A stretch of 64,000 nucleotides of DNA, from positions 124,001 to 188,000 of the forward strand of contig CAYWRK010000001.1 in NCBI GenBank assembly GCA_964461065.1, given 5' to 3'. This stretch comes from UBA6898 sp964461065 (lineage in GTDB: Bacteria; Nitrospirota; Thermodesulfovibrionia; Thermodesulfovibrionales; UBA6898). This document shows positions 27,953-36,652 of the stretch, in pieces. The first letter of the stretch is position 1, and each line of letters starts with the position of its first letter. Below the pieces are notes generated by a model. It did no database searches, was not told the DNA's origin, and was given only the letters and a program-made list of their open reading frames with translations. Both the position numbers and the translations under genes were made by a program.

Positions 27953-29767
27953 TCAGACGCCCTCCTGGATTGGGTCGTGGACTATATTTTCAGGGGCTGC
28001 TGCTAATTCCGAAGAAGAAGCCTCAGCTCCTGCCGGACGCTTCTTGCCTCTGCGCGGCCTCCGCTTTCTGCGTCTCTTCTGCTCCTGCGGCTCACCAGAA
28101 ACAACTTCCTGCGGCGCGCCTGCCTGTTCCGCAGCTTCTTCAGTCTGAGCCGGTTCTGCTTGCTTTGTATGTTTTTGAGGCATCTGTTTCTGTTGAACCT
28201 GCTTATGCTGAGGCGGTTTATGTTCTGGCCGGACATGCTCCTTGGGAGGCTCAGGCCTGTCTGTTTCAAGTTTGTACTGACCAGTCAGGAGCTTCGGGTC
28301 AGCAAAAAGGGTGACCGTAATGCCGAACTCCTTTTCAGTCGCAGCAATATCAGCGCGCCAGGTATTGATCATATAGTTCATGCTTTCTACAGGAAGACGG
28401 CAGGTGATCGCCTTGGTGCCTTCCTTGGTTGCCTGCACATGCATCTCGCGCAGCGCAGCAACTGCAGCCATCTCATCGCTTTTGACAACGCCGGTCCCCC
28501 CGCAGAGCTCGCATTTATGGTGACTCGACTCCTGATAAGCAGGCCGCATCCGTTCCCGCGTCATCTCGACGATGCCGAACTTCGAAATGGGAGTTGTCTC
28601 AAAATGCGCCTTGTCAGGACTCATGGCATCTTTCAGCCGCTGCTCAACCTCCCGCCGGTTCTTGGAGGCTTCCATGTCGATAAAATCGATCACCACAAGC
28701 CCTCCCAGGTCACGGAATCTGAGCTGACGGGCAATCTCGTCTGCAGCTTCAAGGTTCGTATTGAGGGCTGTTGCCTCGATATGCTCCTCTTTGCGCGACC
28801 TGCCTGAGTTGACATCAATTGCGGTCAGCGCCTCGGTCTTGTCGATCACTATGTATCCCCGCGATGGAAGATACACGAACCGCTCATGAATCTTGGCAAT
28901 CTGGCCTTCGATGTTATGGCATGCAAAGATCGGCTTTTTGTCCTTGTACTGCTTAATATTGATCTTGCGCCAGGGCACGGTCTTCCGGAGGAATTCCTTG
29001 GTGTTCTTGAACGCCTCCGGGTCATCGATCAAAACCTCATCAACATCCGAGGTGAGATAGTCACGGACTGTCTTGACCGCAAAATCCTGCTCTTTATAGA
29101 TAAGCGCAGGAGCATTGACTTTCTTGGACTCGGCCTGTATCTTTGCCCAGAGCTTTGTCAGGTATTTCAGGTCATTGTCAAGGTCCTCTTCTGTCTTGTC
29201 GCTGCCTGCGGTCCTCAGGATAAACCCCATCTTCTTCGGAAGCTTCAGGGAGTTGAAGACCTCCTTCAGTCTGCCCCTGTCCTCGCGGTCTTCGATCTTC
29301 CTCGATACGCCTACTTTTTCCTGACCAGGCATCATAACAATATACCTGCCAGGAATAGAGATGTAAGTGGTCAAACTTGCGCCCTTGTTATCACGCTCGT
29401 CCTTCTCAACCTGCACGATAAGTTCGTGTCCCTTTGATATGACGTCCTGCATCCTCGGCTTTTTGCTGGCGTCGATCTGGTGTTGATAAAACTCTGGTTT
29501 GATCTCTCGAAGCTGGAGAAATCCATGCTTCTTCTGACCAAAATCAACAAAGGCTGCCTGAAGTCCAGGCTCAACCCTCACCACTTTCGCCTTATAGATA
29601 TTCCCCTTAAGATGCTCCTTGCCCGCGGTCTCAACATAGAAATCGATCAGGACATCGCCTTCCACAATAGCCACGCGCTTTTCCTCGGAATGCGCAGCGT
29701 TAATCAGTATTCTTTTTTTCACCTTCACCTCGTAGTTCAGTATTCTTCCTGCCCGATTCATCTGCAT
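27953..29767 (-). CDS. ribonuclease E/G family endoribonuclease
   Basis: The 604-residue frame contains the RNase E/G core: an S1 RNA-binding domain (KVVRVEPGLQAAFVDFGQKKHGFL, about residues 60-85), the DNase I-like catalytic region with the metal-binding aspartates in AIDVNSGR and GLVVIDFIDM, and the Zn-link pair CELCGGTG (about 430). A Gln/Lys/Pro/Glu-rich tail of about 100 residues ends in a strongly basic cluster (KRRRKRRPRRGKKRP); it resembles the disordered tails that bind RNA or partners. The true start is uncertain. The ATG at 29767 overlaps the upstream gene by 68 bases; GTG codons at 29728 and 29722 fit the usual family N terminus (KKRILINAAHSEEKRVA). Function: mRNA decay and rRNA processing. 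Confidence 0.9.
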   Translation of the reverse strand: MQMNRAGRILNYEVKVKKRILINAAHSEEKRVAIVEGDVLIDFYVETAGKEHLKGNIYKAKVVRVEPGLQAAFVDFGQKKHGFLQLREIKPEFYQHQIDASKKPRMQDVISKGHELIVQVEKDERDNKGASLTTYISIPGRYIVMMPGQEKVGVSRKIEDREDRGRLKEVFNSLKLPKKMGFILRTAGSDKTEEDLDNDLKYLTKLWAKIQAESKKVNAPALIYKEQDFAVKTVRDYLTSDVDEVLIDDPEAFKNTKEFLRKTVPWRKINIKQYKDKKPIFACHNIEGQIAKIHERFVYLPSRGYIVIDKTEALTAIDVNSGRSRKEEHIEATALNTNLEAADEIARQLRFRDLGGLVVIDFIDMEASKNRREVEQRLKDAMSPDKAHFETTPISKFGIVEMTRERMRPAYQESSHHKCELCGGTGVVKSDEMAAVAALREMHVQATKEGTKAITCRLPVESMNYMINTWRADIAATEKEFGITVTLFADPKLLTGQYKLETDRPEPPKEHVRPEHKPPQHKQVQQKQMPQKHTKQAEPAQTEEAAEQAGAPQEVVSGEPQEQKRRRKRRPRRGKKRPAGAEASSSELAAAPENIVHDPIQEGV

Positions 29768-30020
29768 CCCATTCAGGATCTTTGTGGACCAGCAGTATTG
29801 ATTCTCTTAACGGCATGTCCGGATGCAGGACTGTCGCCTCAATTATCTCTTCAAGTGGATAATCATGAAAATGTGCATCCGAGAACAGAATTCTCAGAAA
29901 TTTCCTTTTCAGCAGAAAGCAGCGTCTCTTCCTTCCGTCCTGCGAAACAAACGGGATTATAACATGTTCAGGGTCTTCCTCAAGACCATATTTTTGAATA
30001 AGCTCCTGTATCTGTTCCAT
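29700..30020 (-). CDS. small hypothetical protein overlapping the RNase gene
   Basis: The 106-residue product (MEQIQELIQKYGLEEDPEHV, then FVSQDGRKRRCFLLKRKFLR) has no domain I recognise. It is charged and has no signal peptide or membrane helix. AAGGAA lies about 9 bases before the ATG. Its 3' end overlaps the 5' end of the RNase E/G frame in a different frame, by 29 to 68 bases depending on which RNase start is used. That overlap suggests translational coupling and possibly a function linked to the RNase. Confidence 0.6.
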   Translation of the reverse strand: MEQIQELIQKYGLEEDPEHVIIPFVSQDGRKRRCFLLKRKFLRILFSDAHFHDYPLEEIIEATVLHPDMPLRESILLVHKDPEWDADESGRKNTELRGEGEKKNTD

Positions 30021-30168
30021 GGGTGCAATTCCTTACAGCCATTGTATCAAATAAATCAGATAACGCCAAAGAATCGTTAATAGTATACACAACATCGGAC
30101 CTTTTCATTCCTCTGCAGCATCAGTTCGCAGGCTCGCAGGGTCAGGCCCGCGCTAACAGCCAACCCGG

Positions 30169-30198
30169 TTGACTTTCATAAGAAACGGCATTTAGACT
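30169..30198 (+). promoter_or_regulatory. sigma70-type promoter of argS
   Basis: TTGACT (30169-30174) and TAGACT (30193-30198) are 18 bp apart. Only eight bases lie between the -10 and the argS ATG and no SD is present, so the mRNA may be leaderless. Confidence 0.5.
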
Positions 30199-30206
30199 GT
30201 ATCCCT

Positions 30207-31844
30207 ATGAAAAAAGACCTTATTCCTGTTTTGACCAAAGCCCTTGAGACACTCAATATCTCTCCGCTGCCGGGCATCGAGATCGAGACGCCGCGAGAGG
30301 AATCCTTTGGCGATCTTTCAACTCCTCTTGCCATGGGACTTGCCAGGACATGCAAGAAAGCTCCGAAAAAAATAGCTGAAGATATCATTGGTGCTATCAA
30401 GGACAGGTCCATCTTTGAGAAGATCGAGATCGCAGGCCCCGGATTCATCAACTTCACGTTTACCCGCGAATATCTCGTTGCATCGTTCAGGGAACTTCTC
30501 AGAGAGGAAAAGTCATTCCTGCGTGAAAATGTTGGCCAGGGCCGCAAAGTGCTGATCGAGTATGTAAGCGCCAACCCGACAGGGCCGCTTCATATCGGCC
30601 ATGCAAGGGGCGCTGCAGTCGGCAATGCGCTCTGTAATCTCCTCGAAGAATTTGGGTACCATATAGAACGCGAATACTACATCAACGATGCAGGCAGGCA
30701 GGTGAAGCTCCTCGGCCTGTCCGTACATGCAAAATATCAGCAGCTTTTAGGCATTGATACTCCTTTCCCGGAAGACGGATATCGGGGTCAGTATATAGAT
30801 GACGAAGCAGCCGCTCTCCATGCCGCAAGAGGCGAGGCATTCAAAGGCATTTCCTTTGAAACCTGCGGCGATGAAATAACAACATGGACGTACAAGCGGA
30901 TGATCGAACTGATCAGGAAAGATCTGAGCAGATTCGGCATCAGGGACTTTGATACCTGGATCAGTGAAAAGAATATCTTTGAAACAGGCGAGGTCCAGCG
31001 GGCAATCGACGACCTGACGAAAAAGGGCTTCCTTTACGAAAGCGGCCATGCGCTCTGGTTCCGGTCCACGGATTTCCGTGACGACAAGGACAGGGTCGTG
31101 ATTAAGAGCGATGGCCAGCACACATATTTTGCTTCTGACATTGCGTACCACAAAAATAAGCTCGACAGAAATTTTGACATCATCATCGATATTTGGGGTG
31201 CTGACCATCATGGGTACATCCAGAGAATCGAATCGGTGATGCAGGCTTTTGGGTACGAAATCACCAGGTTCAAGGTGATCCTTGTACAGATGGTCAACCT
31301 TCTGAAACATGGGGAGCCTTTTCAGATGTCAAAACGTGCAGGAACCTTTGTCACCCTCAGCGACATTATGGACCTTGTCGGGCCGGACACGACCAAGTTC
31401 ATCTTTCTTACGAGAAAGGCAGACAGCCATCTTGATTTCGACCTCGACGTGGTAACCGCAACCACTGCTGAGAATCCGGTGTTTTATGTGCAATATGCCA
31501 ATGCCAGGATCAACAGCATCATTGCCAATGCCATGGAAAAGGGTATTCGTGCAGACAATGCCTATCTCTCCCTCCTGTCCGAACCTGCGGAGATCAGTCT
31601 TATAAAGAAACTTCTGACCTATCCCATGGTTTTAGAAGGCGCAGCTCGGTCTTTTGAGCCGCACAGGATCACCTTCTATCTCCAGGAGTTGGCCGGGCTA
31701 TTTCACACGTATTATCACAACCACAGGGTTATCGTTGACGATTCCGCTCTGACCAGCGCCCGCCTTGCACTCTGCAAGGGCATTAAGATCGTCATCGGCG
31801 ATGCACTCACCATCCTCGGCGTTACTGCTCCTGAAAAAATGTAA
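30207..31844 (+). CDS. argS: arginyl-tRNA synthetase
   Basis: The 545-residue protein has the ArgRS N-terminal additional domain (residues 1-100), the class I signature region SANPTGPLHIGHARGAAVGN (about 122-141, HIGH) and the second signature MSKRAG near residue 375. The C-terminal anticodon-binding helical domain follows (FYVQYANARI, FHTYYHNHRV). It charges tRNA-Arg with arginine in the cytoplasm. The length is close to the bacterial norm of 550-580. The ATG has no ribosome binding site; see the promoter 8 bases upstream. No terminator separates it from ilvE, 74 bp downstream, which has its own promoter. Confidence 0.96.
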   Translation: MKKDLIPVLTKALETLNISPLPGIEIETPREESFGDLSTPLAMGLARTCKKAPKKIAEDIIGAIKDRSIFEKIEIAGPGFINFTFTREYLVASFRELLREEKSFLRENVGQGRKVLIEYVSANPTGPLHIGHARGAAVGNALCNLLEEFGYHIEREYYINDAGRQVKLLGLSVHAKYQQLLGIDTPFPEDGYRGQYIDDEAAALHAARGEAFKGISFETCGDEITTWTYKRMIELIRKDLSRFGIRDFDTWISEKNIFETGEVQRAIDDLTKKGFLYESGHALWFRSTDFRDDKDRVVIKSDGQHTYFASDIAYHKNKLDRNFDIIIDIWGADHHGYIQRIESVMQAFGYEITRFKVILVQMVNLLKHGEPFQMSKRAGTFVTLSDIMDLVGPDTTKFIFLTRKADSHLDFDLDVVTATTAENPVFYVQYANARINSIIANAMEKGIRADNAYLSLLSEPAEISLIKKLLTYPMVLEGAARSFEPHRITFYLQELAGLFHTYYHNHRVIVDDSALTSARLALCKGIKIVIGDALTILGVTAPEKM

Positions 31845-31880
31845 AGGATTTTTCCGCGATCTTATCTGCTCACGCACCAG

Positions 31881-31910
31881 TTGACAGAGCTCTGAACATC
31901 CTGTTTTAAT
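31881..31910 (+). promoter_or_regulatory. sigma70 promoter of ilvE
   Basis: A perfect TTGACA (31881-31886) and an extended TGT-TTTAAT -10 (31902-31910) are 18 bp apart. Eight bases separate the -10 from the ATG at 31919, so the transcript is predicted to begin at about +1 or +2 of the start codon. Confidence 0.7.
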
Positions 31911-31918
31911 AGTTCACG

Positions 31919-32833
31919 ATGATAAAGAAATCAGACAAAATATGGATGGACGGAAAACTTGTTGACTGGGACAAAGCACAAGTTCACGTTCTGACCCACA
32001 CGCTTCACTATGGCCTTGGCATGTTCGAGGGCATTCGCTGCTACAAGACAGAAAAAGGCTCTGCCATCTTCAGGCTTGACGAACATGTTGACAGGCTTTT
32101 CGCATCAGCCCATATCTTCAATATCGAGATACCCTATTCCAGGAAAGAGATCAGGGATGCGATCATCAAGACCGTCAAGATCAATAAGCTGAAAGAATGT
32201 TATATCAGGCCGCTCGTGTACATTGGCTATGGAGCCATGGGTCTCTATCCGAAAGGAAACCCTATCAGCGTTGCCATAGCTGCCTGGCCGTGGGGCGCAT
32301 ACCTCGGCGATGAAGGCATCGACAAGGGCATCAGGATCCAGGTGTCTTCGTTCACCAGACATCATGTGAACTCTTCAATGACACGGGCAAAGGTCTGCGG
32401 CTATTACGTAAACTCACAGATCGCAAAGAAAGAAGCGATTGCCGGAGGCTTTGACGAGGCACTGCTCCTTGATCCTGAAGGCTATGTCTCTGAAGGCAGC
32501 GGGGAAAATATCTTCATTGTCCGTAACGGACAGATTAAGACAACGCCGCTCACCACCATACTTGAGGGCATCACGCGGGACAGCATTATGAAGATCGCTC
32601 GTGACAACAAGATCCCTGTGCTTGAAGAGCGTTTCACCCGGGATGAGATTTATATTGCTGATGAGGCGTTTTTTACCGGCACTGCGGCTGAAGTAACGCC
32701 GATCAGGGAGATCGACAACAGGAAGATCGGCGTTGGGAGCCGCGGCACAATCACAAAGAAATTGCAGTCAATATTCTTTGATGTCGTTAAAGGCAAAAAC
32801 AAAAAATACGAGTCCTGGCTCACCAGAATTTAG
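31919..32833 (+). CDS. ilvE: branched-chain amino acid aminotransferase
   Basis: The 304-residue protein is a fold type IV PLP enzyme. IWMDGKLVDWDKAQVHVLTH opens the family, HYGLGMFEGIRCY (about 31) follows, the Schiff-base lysine lies in SMTRAKVCGYYVNS (about 158) and the phosphate-binding region in LDPEGYVSEGSGENIF (about 185). The C-terminal TGTAAEVTPIREIDNRKIG is typical of IlvE. It transfers amino groups between glutamate and the keto acids of Leu, Ile and Val. leuCD for the same pathway are at 62-64 kb. No SD is seen. A shared terminator follows at 32921. Confidence 0.94.
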   Translation: MIKKSDKIWMDGKLVDWDKAQVHVLTHTLHYGLGMFEGIRCYKTEKGSAIFRLDEHVDRLFASAHIFNIEIPYSRKEIRDAIIKTVKINKLKECYIRPLVYIGYGAMGLYPKGNPISVAIAAWPWGAYLGDEGIDKGIRIQVSSFTRHHVNSSMTRAKVCGYYVNSQIAKKEAIAGGFDEALLLDPEGYVSEGSGENIFIVRNGQIKTTPLTTILEGITRDSIMKIARDNKIPVLEERFTRDEIYIADEAFFTGTAAEVTPIREIDNRKIGVGSRGTITKKLQSIFFDVVKGKNKKYESWLTRI

Positions 32834-32920
32834 CAGCTTTTCAGGTTGTTTAGTCTGTAGTCTGATAGAGAATGCACCTAAACACCTAAGGACTATCCAG
32901 CTAATCAGTTGTAAATACCC

Positions 32921-32960
32921 AATAAAAAAGCCCCCTGAAAATTCAGGGGGCTTTTTTATT
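32921..32960. terminator. bidirectional intrinsic terminator
   Basis: A perfectly paired 19-bp stem (32921-32939 with 32942-32960) has a GC-rich core (GCCCCCTGAA) between A and T tracts. It terminates ilvE on the plus strand and the triheme cytochrome on the minus strand. Confidence 0.95.
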
Positions 32961-32975
32961 TGAATTCAAAATGTC

Positions 32976-33290
32976 TTATTTCTTGTGGCACTTTCCGCAG
33001 TTAGCTGCGTCGCTGGACTTGAATGCCTTGGTGCCGTTGTGGCACTCGCCGCAATTCTTGCCTGCGTTCATGTCAGCCATGGTGTACTTGCCACCCTTCT
33101 TCATCGGGAAGATCTTGGTGTGGCAGTCATTGCACTTCAGGCCCTTGTCAGCGTGGGTCTTGCCGTCAAACACGACCTTGCCGGCGCTGCCGCCTGCGTA
33201 TTCAACGTTCTTTCCCGGAGGAACTGCAAGCGCGCTGCCTACAAATGCTACGATAACAAGCAGAGTTACAAATAATACAGTCTTCTTCAT
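32976..33290 (-). CDS. periplasmic c(7)-type triheme cytochrome
   Basis: The ATG at 33290 has GGGGGTGA upstream and leads directly into a signal peptide (TVLFVTLLVIVAFVGSALA); an in-frame ATG at 33308 is less likely. The 104-residue product has three CXXCH heme sites (CNDCH, CGECH, CGKCH) in the last 60 residues, plus single histidines such as THADKGLKC that can be distal ligands. This matches the c(7) triheme family of small periplasmic electron carriers of metal- and sulfate-reducing bacteria. It is monocistronic with its own promoter and terminator, which points to high or conditional expression. Redox partner unknown. Confidence 0.92.
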   Translation of the reverse strand: MKKTVLFVTLLVIVAFVGSALAVPPGKNVEYAGGSAGKVVFDGKTHADKGLKCNDCHTKIFPMKKGGKYTMADMNAGKNCGECHNGTKAFKSSDAANCGKCHKK

Positions 33291-33362
33291 CTCTTCACCC
33301 CCTTTCATCTACCGTTTTTTGTTCCTTGATGATCTAAGGAAAACAAGATTTATGCCAGGCGC

Positions 33363-33392
33363 ATTATATCAAAGTATAAGGATTTTTCGCAA
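33363..33392 (-). promoter_or_regulatory. sigma70 promoter of the triheme cytochrome
   Basis: On the minus strand TTGCGA (33392-33387) and a perfect TATAAT (33368-33363) are 18 bp apart. The start would fall near 33356, giving a leader of about 65 nt before the ATG at 33290. Confidence 0.6.
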
Positions 33393-33493
33393 AACAGTTT
33401 CCCGATATGGTAAAGCTCTTTCCTGTTCCGGGAACTGAGTTCCGCAAGTATATCTCAGAGGTAATCCTGCATGTCAAGCAGAAAAGCTGCGGT

Positions 33494-33523
33494 TTGCTTT
33501 ATCGATTACTACCGTGGTAATAT
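33494..33523 (+). promoter_or_regulatory. extended -10 promoter of guaB
   Basis: TTGCTT (33494-33499) and TGG-TAATAT (33515-33523) are placed 18 bp apart. The start near 33531 leaves a short leader that contains the SD AGGAGA. This also argues against the upstream in-frame start at 33471. Confidence 0.5.
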
Positions 33524-33548
33524 TTCTGAAAACTTCCAGGAGAATTTC

Positions 33549-35006
33549 ATGGCTGACAAGATCAAACCCGGATTAACCTTTGACGATGTCTTGTTGCTTC
33601 CTGCCAAGTCAGAAGTGCTGCCGAGGGATGTTAATATCCATACCTATCTGACCCCGAAGATCAGACTGAATGTTCCCCTCCTCACCTCTGCCATGGACAC
33701 GGTAACCGAGGCGTCTATGGCCATCGCTATTGCCCGGGAGGGCGGTATCGGCATTGTGCACAGGGCAATGGCACCCGACAGACAGGCCTTTGAGATAGAC
33801 AAAGTAAAAAAGTCTGAAAGCGGCATGATCATAGACCCTATCACGGTATCTCCTGACTCGCCGGTTTCTGAGGCCACCGGGCTTATGGAGAGGTACAAGA
33901 TCTCAGGTGTCCCGGTCACGGTTAATGGAAAGCTTGTCGGCATTCTGACAAACAGAGACCTCAGATTCGAGAAACATTACAGCAAAAAAGTCTCTGAGAT
34001 CATGACAAAAGACAGGCTCGTTACTGCTGGGCAAGGCACAACACTTGATGAAGCAAAAGATCTCCTCAATAAGTATAAGATCGAGAAGCTGCCGATCGTG
34101 GACAAGGATTACAAACTCAAAGGCCTTATCACGATCAAGGACATAGAGAAGAGAAGAAAATACCCGAATTCCTGCAAGGACAAGATGGGCAGACTCATGG
34201 TCGGTGCTGCCATAGGCACAGGTCAGGATACCATGAAAAGGGCCGAACTTCTGGTCTCTGCAGGTGTTGACGTTCTTGTGATTGATACCGCTCATGGTCA
34301 TTCAACTCCGGTCATCTCCACGCTGAAAGCGATTAAGAAGAAATATGATATCGAGATCATTGCAGGCAATGTTGCGACTGCAGAGGGTACACGGGACCTC
34401 ATTAAGGCCGGGGCAGACGCAATAAAGATCGGCATTGGCCCTGGCTCTATCTGCACAACGCGAATTGTCGCCGGCGCTGGCGTGCCTCAGTTGACAGCAA
34501 TAATGGACTGCTACGCTGTGGCTCGCAAGAGCAAGATCCCAATCATCGCAGACGGCGGCATTAAATATTCAGGGGACATTGCCAAAGCACTTGCTGCAGG
34601 AGCGAGTTCAGTTATGATCGGCAGCCTGTTCGCAGGCACCGATGAATCGCCGGGCGAGGTCGTGCTCTTTCAGGGCAGAAGCTATAAGGTATACCGCGGC
34701 ATGGGATCGATCGGGGCAATGACCCAGGGAGCAAAAGACCGCTACCAGCAGGAAGGCGTTGAAACGCAGAAACTTGTTCCTGAGGGCGTTGAAGGAAGGG
34801 TGCCCCACAAAGGTACTCTGGCCCAGACTGCTCATCAACTGTTAGGCGGCCTGCGTTCCGGCATGGGGTACTGCGGAGCAAAAAATCTTGCTGATTTCCG
34901 CAGGAAAGCGCGTTTTGTTCAGATCACCAATGCAGGACTGAGAGAAAGTCACGTGCATGACGTCATAATAACCAAGGAGGCTCCCAACTACCGGCCTGAG
35001 TGGTAA
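33549..35006 (+). CDS. guaB: inosine-5'-monophosphate dehydrogenase
   Basis: I start at the ATG at 33549 because AGGAGA lies just upstream and the family N terminus MADKIKPGLTFDDVLLLPAK begins there. The 485-residue enzyme has the TIM barrel split by two CBS domains (about residues 90-205; VSEIMTKDRLVTAGQGTTL). The catalytic loop GPGSICTTRIVAGAG (Cys near 300) and the flap (GSIGAMTQGAKDRYQ) follow. It oxidises IMP to XMP with NAD, the first committed step to GMP. guaA follows 38 bp downstream, so the pair forms a GMP operon. Length agrees with bacterial IMPDH. Confidence 0.96.
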   Translation: MADKIKPGLTFDDVLLLPAKSEVLPRDVNIHTYLTPKIRLNVPLLTSAMDTVTEASMAIAIAREGGIGIVHRAMAPDRQAFEIDKVKKSESGMIIDPITVSPDSPVSEATGLMERYKISGVPVTVNGKLVGILTNRDLRFEKHYSKKVSEIMTKDRLVTAGQGTTLDEAKDLLNKYKIEKLPIVDKDYKLKGLITIKDIEKRRKYPNSCKDKMGRLMVGAAIGTGQDTMKRAELLVSAGVDVLVIDTAHGHSTPVISTLKAIKKKYDIEIIAGNVATAEGTRDLIKAGADAIKIGIGPGSICTTRIVAGAGVPQLTAIMDCYAVARKSKIPIIADGGIKYSGDIAKALAAGASSVMIGSLFAGTDESPGEVVLFQGRSYKVYRGMGSIGAMTQGAKDRYQQEGVETQKLVPEGVEGRVPHKGTLAQTAHQLLGGLRSGMGYCGAKNLADFRRKARFVQITNAGLRESHVHDVIITKEAPNYRPEW

Positions 35007-35044
35007 CACACTCACCCCACGACCAGGGAGACAGAGGAACAGCC

Positions 35045-36583
35045 ATGCATGAAGAAAAAATATTAGTCCTTGATTTTGGCTCCCAATACACGCAGCTCAT
35101 TGCCCGTCGCGTGCGGGATGGCAAAGTTTACTCGGAGATATTCCCGTTCAACGCTTCCATGGATAAGATCAGGGCCTTTAATCCAAAAGGCATTATCCTG
35201 TCAGGCGGGCCTTCCAGTGTTTACGACGAGGGGGCACCTGCGCCTGACCTGGAAGTTTTCAAATTAGGCATACCCGTTTTAGGCATATGCTACGGCATGC
35301 AGGTTATGGCCCACTATCTCGGCGGCAAGGTCGCCCGCTCGACAAAAAGAGAATACGGCCAGGCTGAGCTTATGGTCGACAATGACAAGGACTTTCTCTG
35401 GGGCATCTCTCAAGCAACAAATGTCTGGATGAGCCATGGAGACAAGATTGAATTGCTGCCTGAAGGGTTTTCGATCATCGGTCATACGGCTAATTCACCC
35501 GTTGCTGCCATGGCAGACACGAACAGGCACTTTTATGCGCTCCAGTTCCATCCTGAAGTAGTTCACACAGACGAAGGCATGCGCATACTCCAGAACTTTG
35601 TGAACACTATCTGTGCATGCAAGCCGATCTGGGAGATGTCGTCCTTCATTGAATGGTCTGTGGCTGACATACAGGCAAAGACAGAAGGCAAGAAGGTGAT
35701 CTGTGCCTTGAGCGGCGGCGTGGATTCATCTGTTGTTGCGCTTCTGCTTAAGAAGGCGATCAATGACAGCCTCACCTGCATCTTTGTTGACAATGGCCTC
35801 CTCCGCAAAGGAGAGGCTGAAAAAGTGAAAAAGACCTTTGAGGGTCATTTCCATATCAAGCTTATCTATGTCGATGCAAAAAAACGCTTTCTCGAAAAGC
35901 TCAAGGGCATTACTGATCCTGAGAAGAAGAGAAAGATCATCGGCAACGAATTTATCGCCCTCTTCGAAGAGGAAGCAAAAAAGATAAAGGATGCCGAGTT
36001 TCTTGCGCAGGGCACACTCTATCCGGATGTCATTGAAAGCGTATCCTTTAAGGGCCCGTCTGCTGTGATCAAGAGCCACCATAATGTCGGCGGCCTTCCC
36101 GAGGTGATGAATCTGAAGCTTGTAGAACCGCTCAGGGAACTCTTCAAGGATGAGGTCCGTATAATGGGCGAAGAACTCGGCCTGCCTGAGGAGATCTGCT
36201 GGCGCCACCCCTTCCCCGGCCCTGGACTGGCCATACGCTGCATCGGTGACATAACCGAGGAAAAGCTTCATATCCTCAGAGAAGCTGATGCAATCGTGCT
36301 CGACGAGATCAAGGCTGCAGGGCTTTACCGCGAGATATGGCAGGCCTTTGCCGTGATCCTGCCGATCAAGAGCGTCGGCGTCATGGGAGATGAACGCACG
36401 TACGAAAGCGTTGTGGCTGTTCGCGCAGTCACCAGCGTTGACGGCATGACTGCCGACTGGGCAAAGATGCCCTATGAGGTTATGGGAAAGATATCGAATC
36501 GAATCATCAATGAAGTGAAAGGCGTCAACAGGGTAGTTCTTGACATAACCTCAAAGCCTCCCGGCACGATCGAGTGGGAGTAG
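35045..36583 (+). CDS. guaA: GMP synthase (glutamine-hydrolysing)
   Basis: The chosen ATG at 35045 has GAGG upstream and begins MHEEKILVLDFGSQYTQLIA; a GTG at 35000 overlapping guaB is less likely. The 512-residue enzyme has a class I glutamine amidotransferase domain with Cys in GICYGMQ and His-Glu in LQFHPEVVH. The ATP pyrophosphatase domain carries the P-loop ALSGGVDSSV (about 225), and a C-terminal dimerisation domain ends KPPGTIEWE. It converts XMP to GMP. All catalytic residues are present. Confidence 0.97.
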   Translation: MHEEKILVLDFGSQYTQLIARRVRDGKVYSEIFPFNASMDKIRAFNPKGIILSGGPSSVYDEGAPAPDLEVFKLGIPVLGICYGMQVMAHYLGGKVARSTKREYGQAELMVDNDKDFLWGISQATNVWMSHGDKIELLPEGFSIIGHTANSPVAAMADTNRHFYALQFHPEVVHTDEGMRILQNFVNTICACKPIWEMSSFIEWSVADIQAKTEGKKVICALSGGVDSSVVALLLKKAINDSLTCIFVDNGLLRKGEAEKVKKTFEGHFHIKLIYVDAKKRFLEKLKGITDPEKKRKIIGNEFIALFEEEAKKIKDAEFLAQGTLYPDVIESVSFKGPSAVIKSHHNVGGLPEVMNLKLVEPLRELFKDEVRIMGEELGLPEEICWRHPFPGPGLAIRCIGDITEEKLHILREADAIVLDEIKAAGLYREIWQAFAVILPIKSVGVMGDERTYESVVAVRAVTSVDGMTADWAKMPYEVMGKISNRIINEVKGVNRVVLDITSKPPGTIEWE

Positions 36584-36652
36584 AAATAGTAATAAGTAAC
36601 AGGTGAAAGATGTTACCCTTCACGCATCACTCATAACCTATCACGTAATATT

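Noticed and set aside
33471..33548. Upstream in-frame start for guaB
   Set aside because: No SD, extra 26 residues not typical of the family, and the predicted promoter lies inside this stretch.
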